Positions 20,347-31,892 of a DNA stretch of 64,000 nt are shown here, one piece after another. The notes beneath the pieces were generated by a model. It saw only the letters and a program-made list of their open reading frames with translations. It did no database searches and was not told the origin of the DNA. Position 1 is the stretch's first letter. Each line of letters starts with the position of its first letter. A program made the translations under genes and the position numbers. This DNA comes from Triangularia verruculosa (lineage: Eukaryota > Ascomycota > Sordariomycetes > Sordariales > Podosporaceae), in the NCBI GenBank assembly GCA_033296885.1, contig MU864028.1:1-64000 (forward strand). Direction: 5' to 3'.

Positions 20347-21032
20347 TGGTCCTTTGGTATGTAGGGGGGTAACAAGCCAGCGGGCCTATTCCAACTCCTC
20401 AGTATAGAGTTTATGATACCAGTAATAGCAAAAGCGATTTCTGTATCCATTCCATTCTCTGCCACTATTTCATTTGCTTGTCTGTGCCAAGACCGCTACC
20501 CTAACCCCGACAACCCCTGAACATTTGACCCCTGGATCAGACCAATCAACAGATGTGTTCCAAGCCCCCCTGATGTCACTCTCACGTGTGAGTGTCCAAA
20601 ATGAACATGTCGGTAAGCAATCAGCATTTTACTGAGAGACCCGCCTATCATGTACAAAGCGCACATGGCGAGGTAGATATTCTGACTGTCGACGAGGTCC
20701 AAACAGACTTTAAGAGTTAACAACACCACGATACCGAAGACGATGATGCCCCTGGAGGACCCTTGCAGTTTCGAGTTAGCGTGTCTCAATCACCCCACAT
20801 GGTGACCTAGCCAACGGGCCGAGATTCGGTGGCAGTGTGGATCGATGCGGCACACCGCTCTTCCCTGTCAACCTCAGCTTTGACTCCTCCTTTTGACGTT
20901 GTCAAACCCTAGGAATGCGGGACCTCGCGACTAGGGACCCCCCTTTGTTTTCGCTCTCTGTGATTCCCCCAAAGCCCTGACTTGGCACAGCCTGTACGCC
21001 CTCGACAACCAGACGGCCAGAGTACCGTCGAG
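20347..21032. other. Intergenic, nothing secure
   Basis: A minus-strand frame at 20496-20789 encodes about 97 residues with hydrophobic stretches but no motif. I do not call it. The rest is promoter region for the next gene. Confidence 0.4.
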
Positions 21033-22620
21033 ATGGATCTTTTCCCGGACCTGGGGGCATGGCTGTTCCGTTCCGTCAGGCGCGATAGCTTTGCCGAAAG
21101 CCCTGTTCTAGCTGTACAGAGGCTTAAGCTGCTCTCCCAGCCAATCGGAGACTCGGACAAGGACGTTTTGGTCGGTGCCGTCCTCAACCTGGGCTCCAGT
21201 CTGTCACAGGCCCTCCACATACTCCTCGAGTTGCTGCCCGAAGATCAAGCCGGCGAGCGTCTCGGGGAGATAGTCTGCCCAACCCTCGGCCAGCTTTTGG
21301 TCACTCTCCAAACTACCTTGTCTGCTTTTGAATGCCGGGCACCTAGTACAAGACATGTATCTTTACGGGGCGGACGACTGAAGCACAGCAGATCTGAATC
21401 AGCACTGAGATCCGCAGCTGGGCTGTCCAAGATCACTCCACGCCCGCTTACACCGATCTTGATGAAGAGGACGCCACCTGAAACCCCAAAGACACCTCGG
21501 CCGAGGGAGGGAGTGGTTAATGGCACACGTGTTGCCTCCAGCCCACTACGGTTCACCTCGCCCGCTACTAAACATTCAAGATCTCACCATGCTCGAAAAG
21601 ACACTGAGGAGTTTCCCAGACTGCACGATGAACTTGCTACCCCACATCAGCGTGAACCGAGCCGACAACCGCCAACACCGCCGGCTTCCAACAAGCCAGA
21701 AACATTCGGTCTTCAAAATGCCTTGAAGTCCGAGCTTAGGGTACAGGCCGCCATCAGGGTAGCTGTTGATTCCCTGGAATTCGCGGAAGGTCAACTGCAG
21801 CTGGTGAAAGAGATTAATCATTTACATGGAGGCAGTCAGTCGTACCCCGCTATGCTGATATCAAATAGAAACACTAACTTGAAGGCAGGTTTCGATCTCA
21901 TGCAAAGGAACTTTTACTCTGGATACAACAACCTCTTACTTCGTGCGCTGGAGTTGGAGCAACTCGAGGCTGAGGGCCTCGCGTCAAGACCGATCTCGCT
22001 GTCGCACTCAGTACAAGCCGAAAATGCACCTCGGTCAAGTCATCAAAGGCAACAAGCCTCTATACACGTTTCTTTTCAAGCGAATATGCCTACTCCGCCT
22101 CACCGTGGATCAAGCCCCCATCGGGCTGGAGATGCAAAGGGAATGGCTACCTCGGACTCGGAAGCGGAGGCCGGGCATGCAAGAAGAAATGGAATCACCA
22201 GACGAAACACCATACAGGGTGTCAAGGTAGAAAGTATGTTCAGGTGTACTTCACCTCTGACTATGTGCCTCATAACTGACAAACAAATGTCTAGATGATC
22301 GAGATTCGGCCCGACCAGCCATCAAGCGCCGACTCTCATTGGCAGAAGAGCTGGCATTGGCTGGGGAGGATACGGATTCATATGACAGCGGCGGCGACCA
22401 TGGAGACGAGTCTGCTGCCGAATCCGCTACGGAAGAGGCTAGTCTACATAGCGAAAGTCAGGCCGATAGTAACGACGATGATGATGCACATTACGATAGC
22501 GAGCAGCACGGTGAAGGAGGCGAAAGCAGTAACAGCTCACAAGGGATGGGCGTAGGAGAAGGCGACGGGAGGGATGGTCCACTGAGCAAAGAGATGACGT
22601 GGAGGTTTCAAGGAAGATGA
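21033..22620 (+). CDS. Unknown protein with Ser/Pro-rich middle and acidic tail
   Basis: Two exons (21033-22233 and 22295-22620) are joined by a 61 bp GTATGT...TAG intron, giving about 508 residues. It begins MDLFPDLGAWLF; an in-frame ATG 51 bp upstream is an alternative. The N-terminal 100 residues look folded and helical. The middle is rich in Ser, Pro, Thr and Arg, with phospho-site-like TPP/SP pairs (for example PPETPKTPRPRE). A helical block around ALKSELRVQAAIRVAVDSLE follows. The last about 100 residues are extremely acidic (for example DSNDDDDAHYDSEQH), with a basic cluster AIKRRLSLAEEL before them. This pattern suggests a nuclear or cytoskeletal regulatory protein, but I recognise no family. 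Confidence 0.75.
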
Positions 22621-23006
22621 CAATAAAGCAGGCTGATCAACAGCCCGGAAGGTACAAATGGGAACAGGATGAAAGCACATTTAAACTATATGCGTATATA
22701 TATACCGTTCTAGCAACTACAAGAGATATCTCACAACGTTATTGTTTTGTGATGCCGGGACCTCGAGGTGCGACGCGGCGCGGTCCAATACCGGGCCAAG
22801 CACGTCATCTCTGATCTTTCACACGCAAGGTGATGTGCTCGCACCACATGGGATTTCCATGCCACCAATTGACCCTGGTTTACAAATCCAACACTGGGTT
22901 TGAGCGCCGTGGATTCCGGTTTTCCCGTTGGGATACCTCCGAGTCAACAAATGTCCCACCAGAGAAAAAGCGCTGCTGTACAGAGACTCCCCTATACTTT
23001 TCCAAG
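22621..23006. other. Intergenic, nothing recognised
   Basis: Short spacer between two plus-strand genes. No gene supported. Confidence 0.4.
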
Positions 23007-24944
23007 ATGGCCAGTACCGTTGGGCTTCATCCACCAAGCCCAGGAGGGGAGACGGCACCTCTTCTTGGGTCCCAGCCAGCATCTCCCTCATCCCAAGCAG
23101 GTCAGAGCCGTCACCGACGCCGAAAGTCAACATCCTCATTTGGATCATCGACAACGACCCTGGATACCGGTGATGTGGCCTCTGCAGCTCGGAGAGACAT
23201 TGAAGATGATGTGCTCCCAGAAAGAGCCGTCCTGGGCCGTACTCTAGGTTGGAGGAGCGCATACATTTTGATCATCTCCCGCGTCATCGGGTCGGGGATT
23301 TTTGCAACACCGGGTGCCATAGTCGGTTCAGTGGGCAGCATAGGACTCAGTCTCACGCTTTGGGCCGCCGGTGCTATTATCAGTTGGTTTGGCTTGGCGG
23401 TGGGCTTGGAGTATGGGTGTATGCTTCCTCGTTCTGGAGGTGGGTTTTCCGTTCAGTGTGCTCGCATCTATACTTACAACGCCACCTTTCTTTGCGTCCA
23501 ATCACAGGCGATAAGGTGTATCTAGAGTTCACCTTCCGCCGTCCTCGATTTCTAGCGTCGACAATAGTTGCCATTCACGCTGTGGTGTTGGGATTCACAG
23601 CGAGCAACTGTATCGTTTTCGGCGAGTACATCCTTTTCGCCCTCGGCAAACATCCTTCTGAGCACAGAGTGGAAGTACGGGCCTTGGCAGTGGCTTTGAT
23701 GACAGCTATTACGGTTGTGCACGGTTGTTTCTTGAGGACTGGAATCTTCCTTCAGAACTTGCTGGGCTGGATCAAGATTGGCTTGGTTGTTTTCATGACG
23801 CTTGCTTCGGCCGTTGTCGTGGTGGCTGGATACAGGCCAACACCCTCATCTTCAGGCACACGGACTTTGCCCTCTTGGGATGGCATTTGGGAGGGATCCG
23901 TGTGGAACTGGGGCATCATCAGCACCGCATTGTTCAAGGTCTTCTACTCTTACTCCGGGCTACAAAACGTCAACAACGTGCTGAATGAAGTGCGGGACCC
24001 CGTCAAAACGCTAAGGTCGGCTGCAACCACTGCCCTATTTACAGCCTGTTTGTTGTACTTTTTGGTCAATGTCGCCTACTTTCTCATTGTTCCCTTGGAT
24101 GAGATCAAGAGAAGTGGCGAACTGATTGCTGCACTATTCTTCCACAGGCTCCTGGGGGAAACGACGGGAAGGATCTTGTTACCCGTGGCTGTGGCTATTT
24201 CAGCCGCTGGGAATGTGATGGTAGTCACGTTTTCCTTGGTATGTGCACCGGTTATTTGACTGAATGTTATTGAAACTGCTAACGTGCGGGATTACTAAAG
24301 GCAAGACTGAATCAAGAGATTGCCCGCCAAGGTCTGCTCCCTTACGGACATCTCTGGTCCTCGTCTCGACCGTTTGGCGCCCCGTTAGGAGCCCTCATAG
24401 TTCACTACGTCCCGTCGGTGGCTGTGATATGCGTCCCAGCCACGAACATATATTCTTTCATTCTCGATGTCGAAGGATACCCTGGTCAATTCTTTGTTTT
24501 GGCGACAAGTCTGGGTCTCATTTGGCTTCGGAAAACTAGACCAGATCTACATCGCCCCTATAAAGCCTTTCTGCCGGTTGTCTGGGCGAGGATTGGACTA
24601 TCTCTAGCCATGATCGGTGCTCCGTTCATCCCGAAGTCCGGTGAGAGCCACGGAGATCACCTGTTCAGAGTTAGCTATGCGTTGGTTGGCATGTCTGTGT
24701 AAGTGACCATTTCGTTTGTCGTCAGGCAGGTGATACATACGAGGGGCGATCGCTGATCTGAAGTGGCAGACTGCTTCTTGCGTTTCTCTACTGGCTGGTT
24801 CTGGCTGTGGTCCTTCCCAAGCTCGGCAATTACAGGTTGGAAGAGGCGGTCGAGGTCTTACAGGATGGGACGATTATCACGAAATTGGTTAGAGTTCCAG
24901 AAGAGGAAAGCCAACCGTCCACCTCTTCACTAATAACGGACTGA
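23007..24944 (+). CDS. LAT-type amino-acid permease (APC superfamily)
   Basis: Four exons, 23007-23439, 23508-24238, 24301-24698 and 24770-24944, are joined by introns of 62-71 bp and give about 578 residues. The N-terminus is a hydrophilic Ser-rich cytoplasmic region. Helix 1 carries RVIGSGIFATPGAI, the G-S/A-G substrate motif of this superfamily. GLEYGCMLPRSGGDKVYLEF, FKVFYSYSGLQNVNNVLNEV and TFSLARLNQEIARQGLLP are hallmarks of L-type transporters such as fungal methionine permeases (Mup1-like). Twelve membrane helices are expected. The acidic C-terminal tail (EEESQPSTSS) may be a regulatory site. It follows an unknown gene and precedes the AsaB-like gene in the same orientation. Substrate is inferred only as a neutral amino acid. 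Confidence 0.9.
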
Positions 24945-25579
24945 ACGTTGTCGAAATAAGATAGAAAACTGAGATCTAGGCCTGAGCGAATGATTTAATT
25001 GCTGTTAGATGGCGATTGGGTGTGGCTTAGTCTCCTCCCTACAATGTAGGTCTCCATTATCGAAGAGATAAACTGCTGCCTGCCCGGATATCTCAAGCTT
25101 CCAAAGTGACTTTTCTGAAGTACTTCTTCAGGGCCAGTTTTGGAGTATTACCTAAGGTAAGGTAGGTACTTAGGTGGCAATACAGTGCCAAGGCCCTGAG
25201 CAGACGCTTATCACGCCCTACAGTATCTGAATTAGTCATGAACTCATGTCCCTTTTGCATTTCAAAGCAACATCGCATGCAGCTGCTTCTCTCGGAGAGA
25301 TATGGAGGGTTGCTGAACAATCACCCCGCCAACATCGGAATCGTCTGAGTGCCGAGCCAACGAAAGCGTTTCTTCGTTGCGTCACCGATGGCGTGATGGT
25401 CACAACCGCCTTCATATGGCTGCGGTACTTGGTTATTTTACAAATGCGAAGATAGCTTAAGCTACCAGAGCCAGCTCGTTCTAGCAAAATATAAAGGCAG
25501 AGATTGCTAACCACCTTCATCTTCAAGGAGAGCATCCCCACCTAGAAACCCATCACTTCACATCGGAACTGTCTGCAAG
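24945..25579. other. Intergenic; dispersed CCTAGGTA-type motif
   Basis: No gene seen. Near 25150 the spacer carries CTAAGGTAAGGTAGGTACTTAGG, one of several such motifs in intergenic DNA of the window. Confidence 0.4.
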
Positions 25580-26581
25580 ATGGCTGCTGCCGCTGTTGCC
25601 TCTTCCATTGTCAATTCCCTTGGGCCCATCACCTCGGGTGGTGGTCCCGACCTCAAGAAACCTCTCAAACACAACGTTCATACCAAATTCAACTACTACA
25701 AAGATCCCGGGGACGGTTCTGCGCCTCAGCCATTTGTTCTCGGGTAAGATCACAATCCGCAATCGGATGTGGTGTGAAGTGTTGCTCACCGTCGGCTTCA
25801 GTCGCCCGGAGACCTTGGTTCAACGTCCTGTTGCCGTGCTAGACGCGGTTGTGACGGATATCACCGGCGACGAGAGCAAGTACACTCTTGATAGCCATGG
25901 CTTTCAGATTTACAGGCACGAAAGCAAGGAGAAGGACTTTGCCGACGATGAAAAGATCAAGTCCGAGTACTACCCCGAGGTCGAACAGCTGTTGAAAGAC
26001 GCGTAAGTTTTTGTACGGTGGCAGAGACCCGCAGGTGCATAGGACTGATATGTACTAGAACCGGAGCCCGCAAGGTCTACATCTTCGATCACACGATCCG
26101 CCGCGGCCCCCAAGACAACCGTAGCCCTGAGGCCGCCTTTCGCGGTCCGGTGCGAAGTGTCCATGTCGATCAATCCTACGAGGCATCTCGTAACCGGGTA
26201 CGTTATCACCTTCCCGAAGAGGCCGATGAGCTTCTTGGAAAACGGTTCCAGATCATCAATGTTTGGCGGCCGATCAAGACCATTCTTCGCGACCCTCTTG
26301 GCGTGGCCGACGCCAACACTGTACCGGACTCCGACTTGATTGGTGCGGCTCTGATCTACCCTGATCGAGCGGGAGAGACATATGTCGTCAAGCCGAACCC
26401 TTCTCATAGATGGTACTTCAAATACGCGCAAACCCCTGAGGAGGTCACGCTGATCAAGTGCTTCGATACGGACGAGGGGGTCGCAAGAAGGGTGCCACAC
26501 TCGTCATTCGCTGACCCAGCCGAGGAAGACAAAGCACCTAGAGAGAGCATCGAGGTCCGAACTCTGGTATTCTATGATTAG
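25580..26581 (+). CDS. AsaB-like oxygenase/hydroxylase (CmcJ/AsaB family)
   Basis: Three exons (25580-25743, 25802-26002, 26059-26581) with introns of 58 and 56 bp give 295 residues. Conserved family blocks are KFNYYKDP near the start, RPVAVLDAVVTDITGDE, then KVYIFDHTIRRGPQ, GPVRSVHVDQSY, INVWRPIKTILRDPLGVAD, YKAQ-like WYFKYAQTPEEVTLIKCFD, and RVPHSSFADP at the end. The family (cephamycin CmcJ, aspergillic acid AsaB) acts as iron- and 2-oxoglutarate-type hydroxylases/desaturases in peptide and secondary metabolism. The His in HTIRRG and VHVDQSY and the terminal RVPH are the candidate metal or substrate residues. The neighbouring permease may supply a related amino acid, but this is only a guess. 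Converges with the LVIVD gene. Confidence 0.85.
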
Positions 26582-26770
26582 GTGACGTGGTGGCGATATC
26601 TTATCGTGGAGAGGACACAACGCAATGCTTGCTTGCTTGGAAGAATGATCTATAGGTACTTACCTAGGCTACAAATCAAGGTGGAGGACCAGTAGAGATT
26701 CCAGATAATCCGATACTGATTACAGCTACTTTTTATCTTGTATTTTGCACTACTTCATGTTCTCCGCCAC

Positions 26771-28416
26771 TTATTTGGCCCTCTTGACAACAAACGCGCC
26801 CCGCTCAATGGTGTTGATGAGAATGAAGCCACTCTTGAAAAAGGGGTAGTGGCTCCAAGTACCAACAAAGTCCAAGATACCACCCTCCGGCAGAGCATCA
26901 TCCTCAGGGTAAATATCGAAGAAGCCGACCTCCTTCACGCGGGCGCCGGTAGGGTCCCTGGGCAGGCTTGAAACATCCAGGATTCTGAGACCGGCGCCGT
27001 AATTACTCTGGTATGAGATTCCGTCAATCACAAACTGATTGTGGTCGATGCCATACGCAGGGCTGCGGAAGTAGCCAGTCTGCTTGGGGTTATCCAGAGA
27101 CCGAATATCCCAAAAGTATGTAATGGGATATCCGCTGGCAGCCGGACCGACGCCGTTGACCTCATCAAGCTCGTCATCGAGGACAAGGAATTCTTGCCAG
27201 GCAGTGTTGGTGACCCAGCCTTGGTGGGTATCTGGCGTTGAAATCATCAGCACATGCGAGACAGGTGATAGCAGGCAAAGGAAGGGTCAAATCTCACAGG
27301 CAGCTCCCTCGTAACTGGTACGTGAGATGATGTTGGTGGCATTCTTGTCAGTAACATCGTAGCTAAGAAAGTTGGTTGTAACGTTAGCCAATGGTTGCAG
27401 CCCTGGGTTGTTCACTCGAATCCAAAACTGAAAGACTTACATGGTCAAGGTGTCCTCATTGTATCCGTAGCAGATATCCCGGCCCCAGTACTTGTAGTCC
27501 GGTCCTCTATATGTCAGGCACTGGGCGTCGTGGACATATCCATCGCCTGCGGCGCATCCGAGCGTCTTGGGCTTGGCTGGGTCTTTGAGGTCAATGAAAA
27601 TGAGACCGGATCGGCAATCGCTGGTGCGGGGCGCAGCGCCGACGGCAACGGCATACTGCTTTTCCTCATTGACAACCACGTTGTGAGTGCGGCCGATAGG
27701 CAAGCCGTTCCACCAGGATGTGACATCCTCCTCGGGGTCGAAGGTGACCGGGTTCTTGGGGTTGATCTTGGTAAGTTTGCTCATATCAAACACCTGAACG
27801 CCATGGCCGACCGCCTCGGATCCGATGATGATGAAGTTCTTGTATCCCCGGATCTCACGCCAGATGAGTGGCTCAATGCCCTTTGTCTGGGGAAGGCGAC
27901 CGAGGTAGACCAGCTTGCCCCTCTTGTTGATCTCGGCGAAGGCAGCACCATCAGCCTGGGCGATGACGACAAACTCACGGCCGTCACGGCTCGTCCAACC
28001 CCACGAGGATGAGCCCTCGCCGGTAGCGGACCCCAGATCAGCGTGTGAAACGAAATCGTAAAAGTCGACCTGTTGGTCATTGTCAGCACCTGGCTCTGAA
28101 GGATTTTGTGCTGCAGAAAGACAATTACCTTGTTGCACTTGAAGGTGTTCATAGCATCGCCGGGAATCACGGCCGCAACGCCATTCTTGCAGCGGATGGC
28201 ACCGTCGCCGCCCCGAGACTTCCACTTCTTGGAGTTGAAGTGACCAGCCTTGAGCTCACGGTCCCAGGTGGCATGCTTCTTGGCCATCAACTGTTCGTGA
28301 ACAGCACCGCTGTCGTAAATCTTGGCCACTTCTGGGTCGGGGGCAACTTCTTTGGCAGCGACTCCATGGGTCAACAGGGCCGTGATGGCTGCGGTGGCAA
28401 GCTGGATTGTTCTCAT
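26771..28416 (-). CDS. Secreted LVIVD-repeat (choice-of-anchor B-like) protein
   Basis: Four exons (28416-28129, 28069-27441, 27362-27298, 27231-26771) are joined in frame by GT-AG introns of 59, 78 and 66 bp, giving about 480 residues. The signal peptide is MRTIQLATAAITALLTHGVAA. The body shows repeated beta-propeller-like phrases: SHADLGSATGEGSSSWGWTS, YKNFIIIGSEAVGHGVQVFD, THNVVVNEEKQYAVAVGA, SGLIFIDLKDPAKPKTLG, YDVTDKN, THQGWVT, and ILDVSSLPRDP. These are characteristic of LVIVD-type repeats found in secreted fungal proteins called regulatory P-domain proteins. Biochemical function is not established. It lies tail to tail with the AsaB-like gene, about 190 bp apart. Confidence 0.85.
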
Positions 28417-29555
28417 GATAATTCTGCCTCGAAGATGAGCCGGCGGGGTTGTGCGAGGTCAGTTTGGAGCTAGGTAGAAGATGTGCCTAGAATCGAGAAG
28501 CAGCGGTCTCTGCTTTTATGGTAATGACTCTTGTCTAGGTACAAGATCCCCTTTTCCGAGGTGTTCACCCTGGCCCATGCCTCGCATCCTTCCTCCTCTT
28601 CGAGACATGCTGTGCCAGGGTCTCAGCATCGCAGGTGCCCTTCTCCCATTAGAGTCCGGGCAGATGTTGGAGATGTCGCCATAGACTCCAGGCCCGTTCT
28701 ATCGATTTTGGGGTGCAACATGTGCTCACTTCTCCTTCCTCTTTGGGGAGGTTGTATCAAGAGTGCTAAGATAAGTTGACCTATACCGGGAGGAGGCTTG
28801 GGATTCGCAACCGGCATTCGTTCCTTGCATAAAAGAGCTGAAAAAGATGGAGAGCATCAAACCCTGGGGTGAAGATGTGTTTATAACCTCTGCATCTTGC
28901 CGGCTCGTGCCCCACGAGCTGAGCTTTCGGTATGGAGACTACTGTTGTTAGTGCATGGCAAAAAGCCAGGGTTTCGATATTGAACTGGGCAGCAAAGACC
29001 GTTATCGATGTGGGAGGCGAGGAGCGGGGACGTTGTAACCTGGAACCTCCTTCCAAATCAGGTTGGGTTCCATGCAATCTCACTTCACTGTCCCCTTCCA
29101 ACGACCCAACAAGTCAGTGTTTGAAGCCTTGCGACTCTTGTCCGCCCGAGGAAGCATGCGACCCAGGATGACCACCTAGGTCTCCGAGTTGCCCGTTTCA
29201 ACGTTGCCTTCCTAAAAAAGCTTGTCATTCATAAGCTTCCACGTACTCTGCATTTCGCGACAAGGAGTTCGGTCTAGACTTTGCCTCTCATGTTCTCTGC
29301 TGTATGCACAGTCGCGGCGCCTACAGAGCCAAAACCGCAGCACCTGATCTTGTGGGTAGCTACAGCAAGCTCGCTCGGCGCTTGGTGGCAGCATATGCTG
29401 AGTTACAGATCACCACATGCTCGTATTCATTAACTACGTGTTAGGTGAACATCAAGAGGCAAGGACCATGTCGTACCAAGTGATGGTTGCGTTTCACTGT
29501 GGTAGATTGTTTAAGATAGACCTCTGTTGAAGCGAGGTGACACAACCCGATATGA
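28417..29555. other. Intergenic between two minus-strand genes
   Basis: No gene seen. Holds the promoter of the LVIVD gene and the 3' side of the oxalate decarboxylase gene. Confidence 0.4.
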
Positions 29556-31281
29556 TCAAAAGGCAGAGCCACCTCCTGCCAGGGCCGTTAAATTCTTATT
29601 GCCCGTCAAGATGATCGGCTTTTCTTTAGGTAAAGCGTTGATGACCGAGTCCGGCAGATGCAAATGGTCCTTGACCACTTGCTTCGGCGTCAAAGCAAGC
29701 CACTGAGCAACGCTGATGTCGCTGAACTTGGGGGCCTGCAACACTTCGAGGAAAATCAGATCCTCTGTGCCCGTGTTCTCAATGTAGTGACCTGCAGCGG
29801 CCGGGACGTATCCCACCCCGCCGGCCGTGAAGTCGAATGTTCTAGACGCGGCAGGGGCACCATAGACCGTTATTCTGCCGGAACCCTGAAGGAAGAAATT
29901 CCACTCGTCCGACGTTGTGTCTGGAGAGCCCTCGGTGTCAGCCAACGCGAACCAAACTCCTCACAGAAAAGAAAAAGAACACGTACGCCAGTGGATTTCT
30001 CGCAGAGCTCCTGGCTGCACAACGACCAGCGCAGCCGAAAACATCTTTGCCACTGGGAAAGTGGCCGGGTCCAGGATTTTGACGCTTCCACCGGGGACTT
30101 CGAAAGGCTTTTGCTGTGACCAGTGATAGGTGAACGAGCCGTTGCCGTGGATGCTGCCGGCAGAACTTGTAATGTTCTGTTCTGAAATATTCTTGGGCGC
30201 TGGCGTCCCGTTGAAAATGTACAGCTGGTCCTTGGGAATGTCTTTGAACGCATCGACGCCGGCACGTAAGTCCTTGCTGAGAACCTCGATGGGATTTCGC
30301 AAAAAGAGTTCAGACACTAGAAACGTGCCATCTTCAGTAAAGTCTCCCTGGTCAAAAACGAGTAAGAACTCGGCGCCTTGTTCAAAGGCTTGGATGGAAT
30401 GCGGAATGCCAGCGGGAAAGAACCAGACATCGCCGGCGCAGATGTCGTCGACAAACGAACGGCCTTCGTCATCCACCAACGCTACGCGGACGCTATTGCC
30501 CACTTGTTAATTCGGCCTTGACGGCAGAGCCAGCGAGAAACAAAGAACGACATACCATCCCTTGAGCATCAAAGCCCACTCGTTGGCGGTATGCCAATGC
30601 AATTCTCGATACGCATTGGGTGCAAGACGCATATCTACTCCGGCCATGGCTTTGGCCGCAGGAAGCACGGCTGTGTTTTGCTGTCTCGCCCACCCAGAGT
30701 TCTTTCCAGTCCCTGCCCGATTGTGAGACAGACCCATTGGCCACATCAGATTGGGCATGTCACCAGCATCTGTGCCTGGAGGAGCAAAGAGATCGGGGTT
30801 TAACTTTTCATAATCGAAGGTCCCTTGCCATCTGTCAGCACTGCGGCCTGTGGCTTCAGCAGGGAAGAGGCAGCCATACTTGGACCTGGATCAGTAGCCC
30901 CATTGTCACCCCTGATCGGCTGCGGGGGGTTCGCACTGTTGAAGTCGAGATAGAGTCCCAATTTGGCATCTGCCTCTTGGCCATTCACAACTTCAGGATC
31001 AGGGACGATGGCAGAATCCGACTTGTCCGGGTCAGGTAAAGGGGCATTGCCTCCCAGTAGACTCGAGTCGCCACGGAGTGCACCGCTAGACGCAGTCACA
31101 GTGGGCGTTGGTGGCTTGACTCCGCCAACTGGGCCGTCGTTTTCTCCATAGTCTCCTATTCTGTCGTCATGGTTAGAGGAGGATGAAGTAGAAGGCCACT
31201 CGAGATGACGTACTGAGGATGTGGCAAGGCCAAGGCCCCGGCGGCTGCCAAAGCAAAGGTTACTGCTAGGGTGTGGCGCAT
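29556..31281 (-). CDS. Oxalate decarboxylase (bicupin)
   Basis: Five exons (31281-31214, 31160-30880, 30823-30556, 30492-29987, 29920-29556) with GT-AG introns of 53-66 bp give about 495 residues. The signal peptide is MRHTLAVTFALAAAGALA. A Pro/Gly-rich linker leads to PQPIRG and ATDPGPRTFDYEKLN, then LSHNRAGTGK. Cupin 1 holds the metal motif HWHTANEW at about 192-199 with the partner region around PHSIQAFEQGAEFLLVFDQGDF. Cupin 2 repeats it as REIHWHTTSDEW at about 371-381 and ends in the GHYIENTGTEDLIFLEV block. Two Mn sites of the His-His-Glu-His type are typical of the enzyme that splits oxalate to formate and CO2. The signal peptide points to secretion. Several introns sit where the frame would otherwise break, so the exon model is needed to see the gene as intact. 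Confidence 0.92.
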
Positions 31282-31892
31282 GGTGATTTTCGTGTGTTTC
31301 TGTCTTTGTGAAGAGGGTTCCAGAGCCTGAAATCAGCAGTTCTTATATCAGGATGAGGCTCAGAGGGAGCTTTCTAACCGGTGAGCGGATTTGATTCGGA
31401 TTTCACGGATATCCTCACGTTCCTCCATCAGCAGCCACACCACGACGCTCAGTCATTGCTTTCGGCTACTGTCCCGAAGTGAGCAGTGGTTCGTGACACT
31501 TCATGAAGGATGGGGTGTGTAAGCGCCCTGCTTGGCCCATACTCGAGATATGAGCGATGGGCGGCATCCTGTTGTTACCCCGGAAGATTTCCTTTTCTTA
31601 CGTTGGATGCTTGTCGAACAGCCCTTGGGAAGCCGACAGCATTTGTGAGCTGTCGTCCAAAGAATCGGACAATAATCGGCGGAGAGTCGGTGACTTGAGC
31701 AGCAGCCGGAGCGAAAAGACGCTATCAAAGACCCCGAACGCACAGACCACCGCGCACCCCTTATCAGCCAAAATTCTGTTGCTGATGGTGTGATTGCGTG
31801 AGAACCTCAATGACCGTCCATCTCACCGCGTCTCTTGCGGCCAATACGTCGCTCGTTCATACCTTGCGTAGGCTCGCTAAAACCGGCCCAAA
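31282..31892. other. Divergent promoter region
   Basis: Lies between the minus-strand oxalate decarboxylase gene and the plus-strand SET gene. No gene inside. Confidence 0.5.

Noticed and set aside
30800..31099. Apparent frameshift in the oxalate decarboxylase gene
   Set aside because: A GTATGG...AAG intron of 56 bp restores the conserved GPRTFDYEKLN, so the gene is intact.
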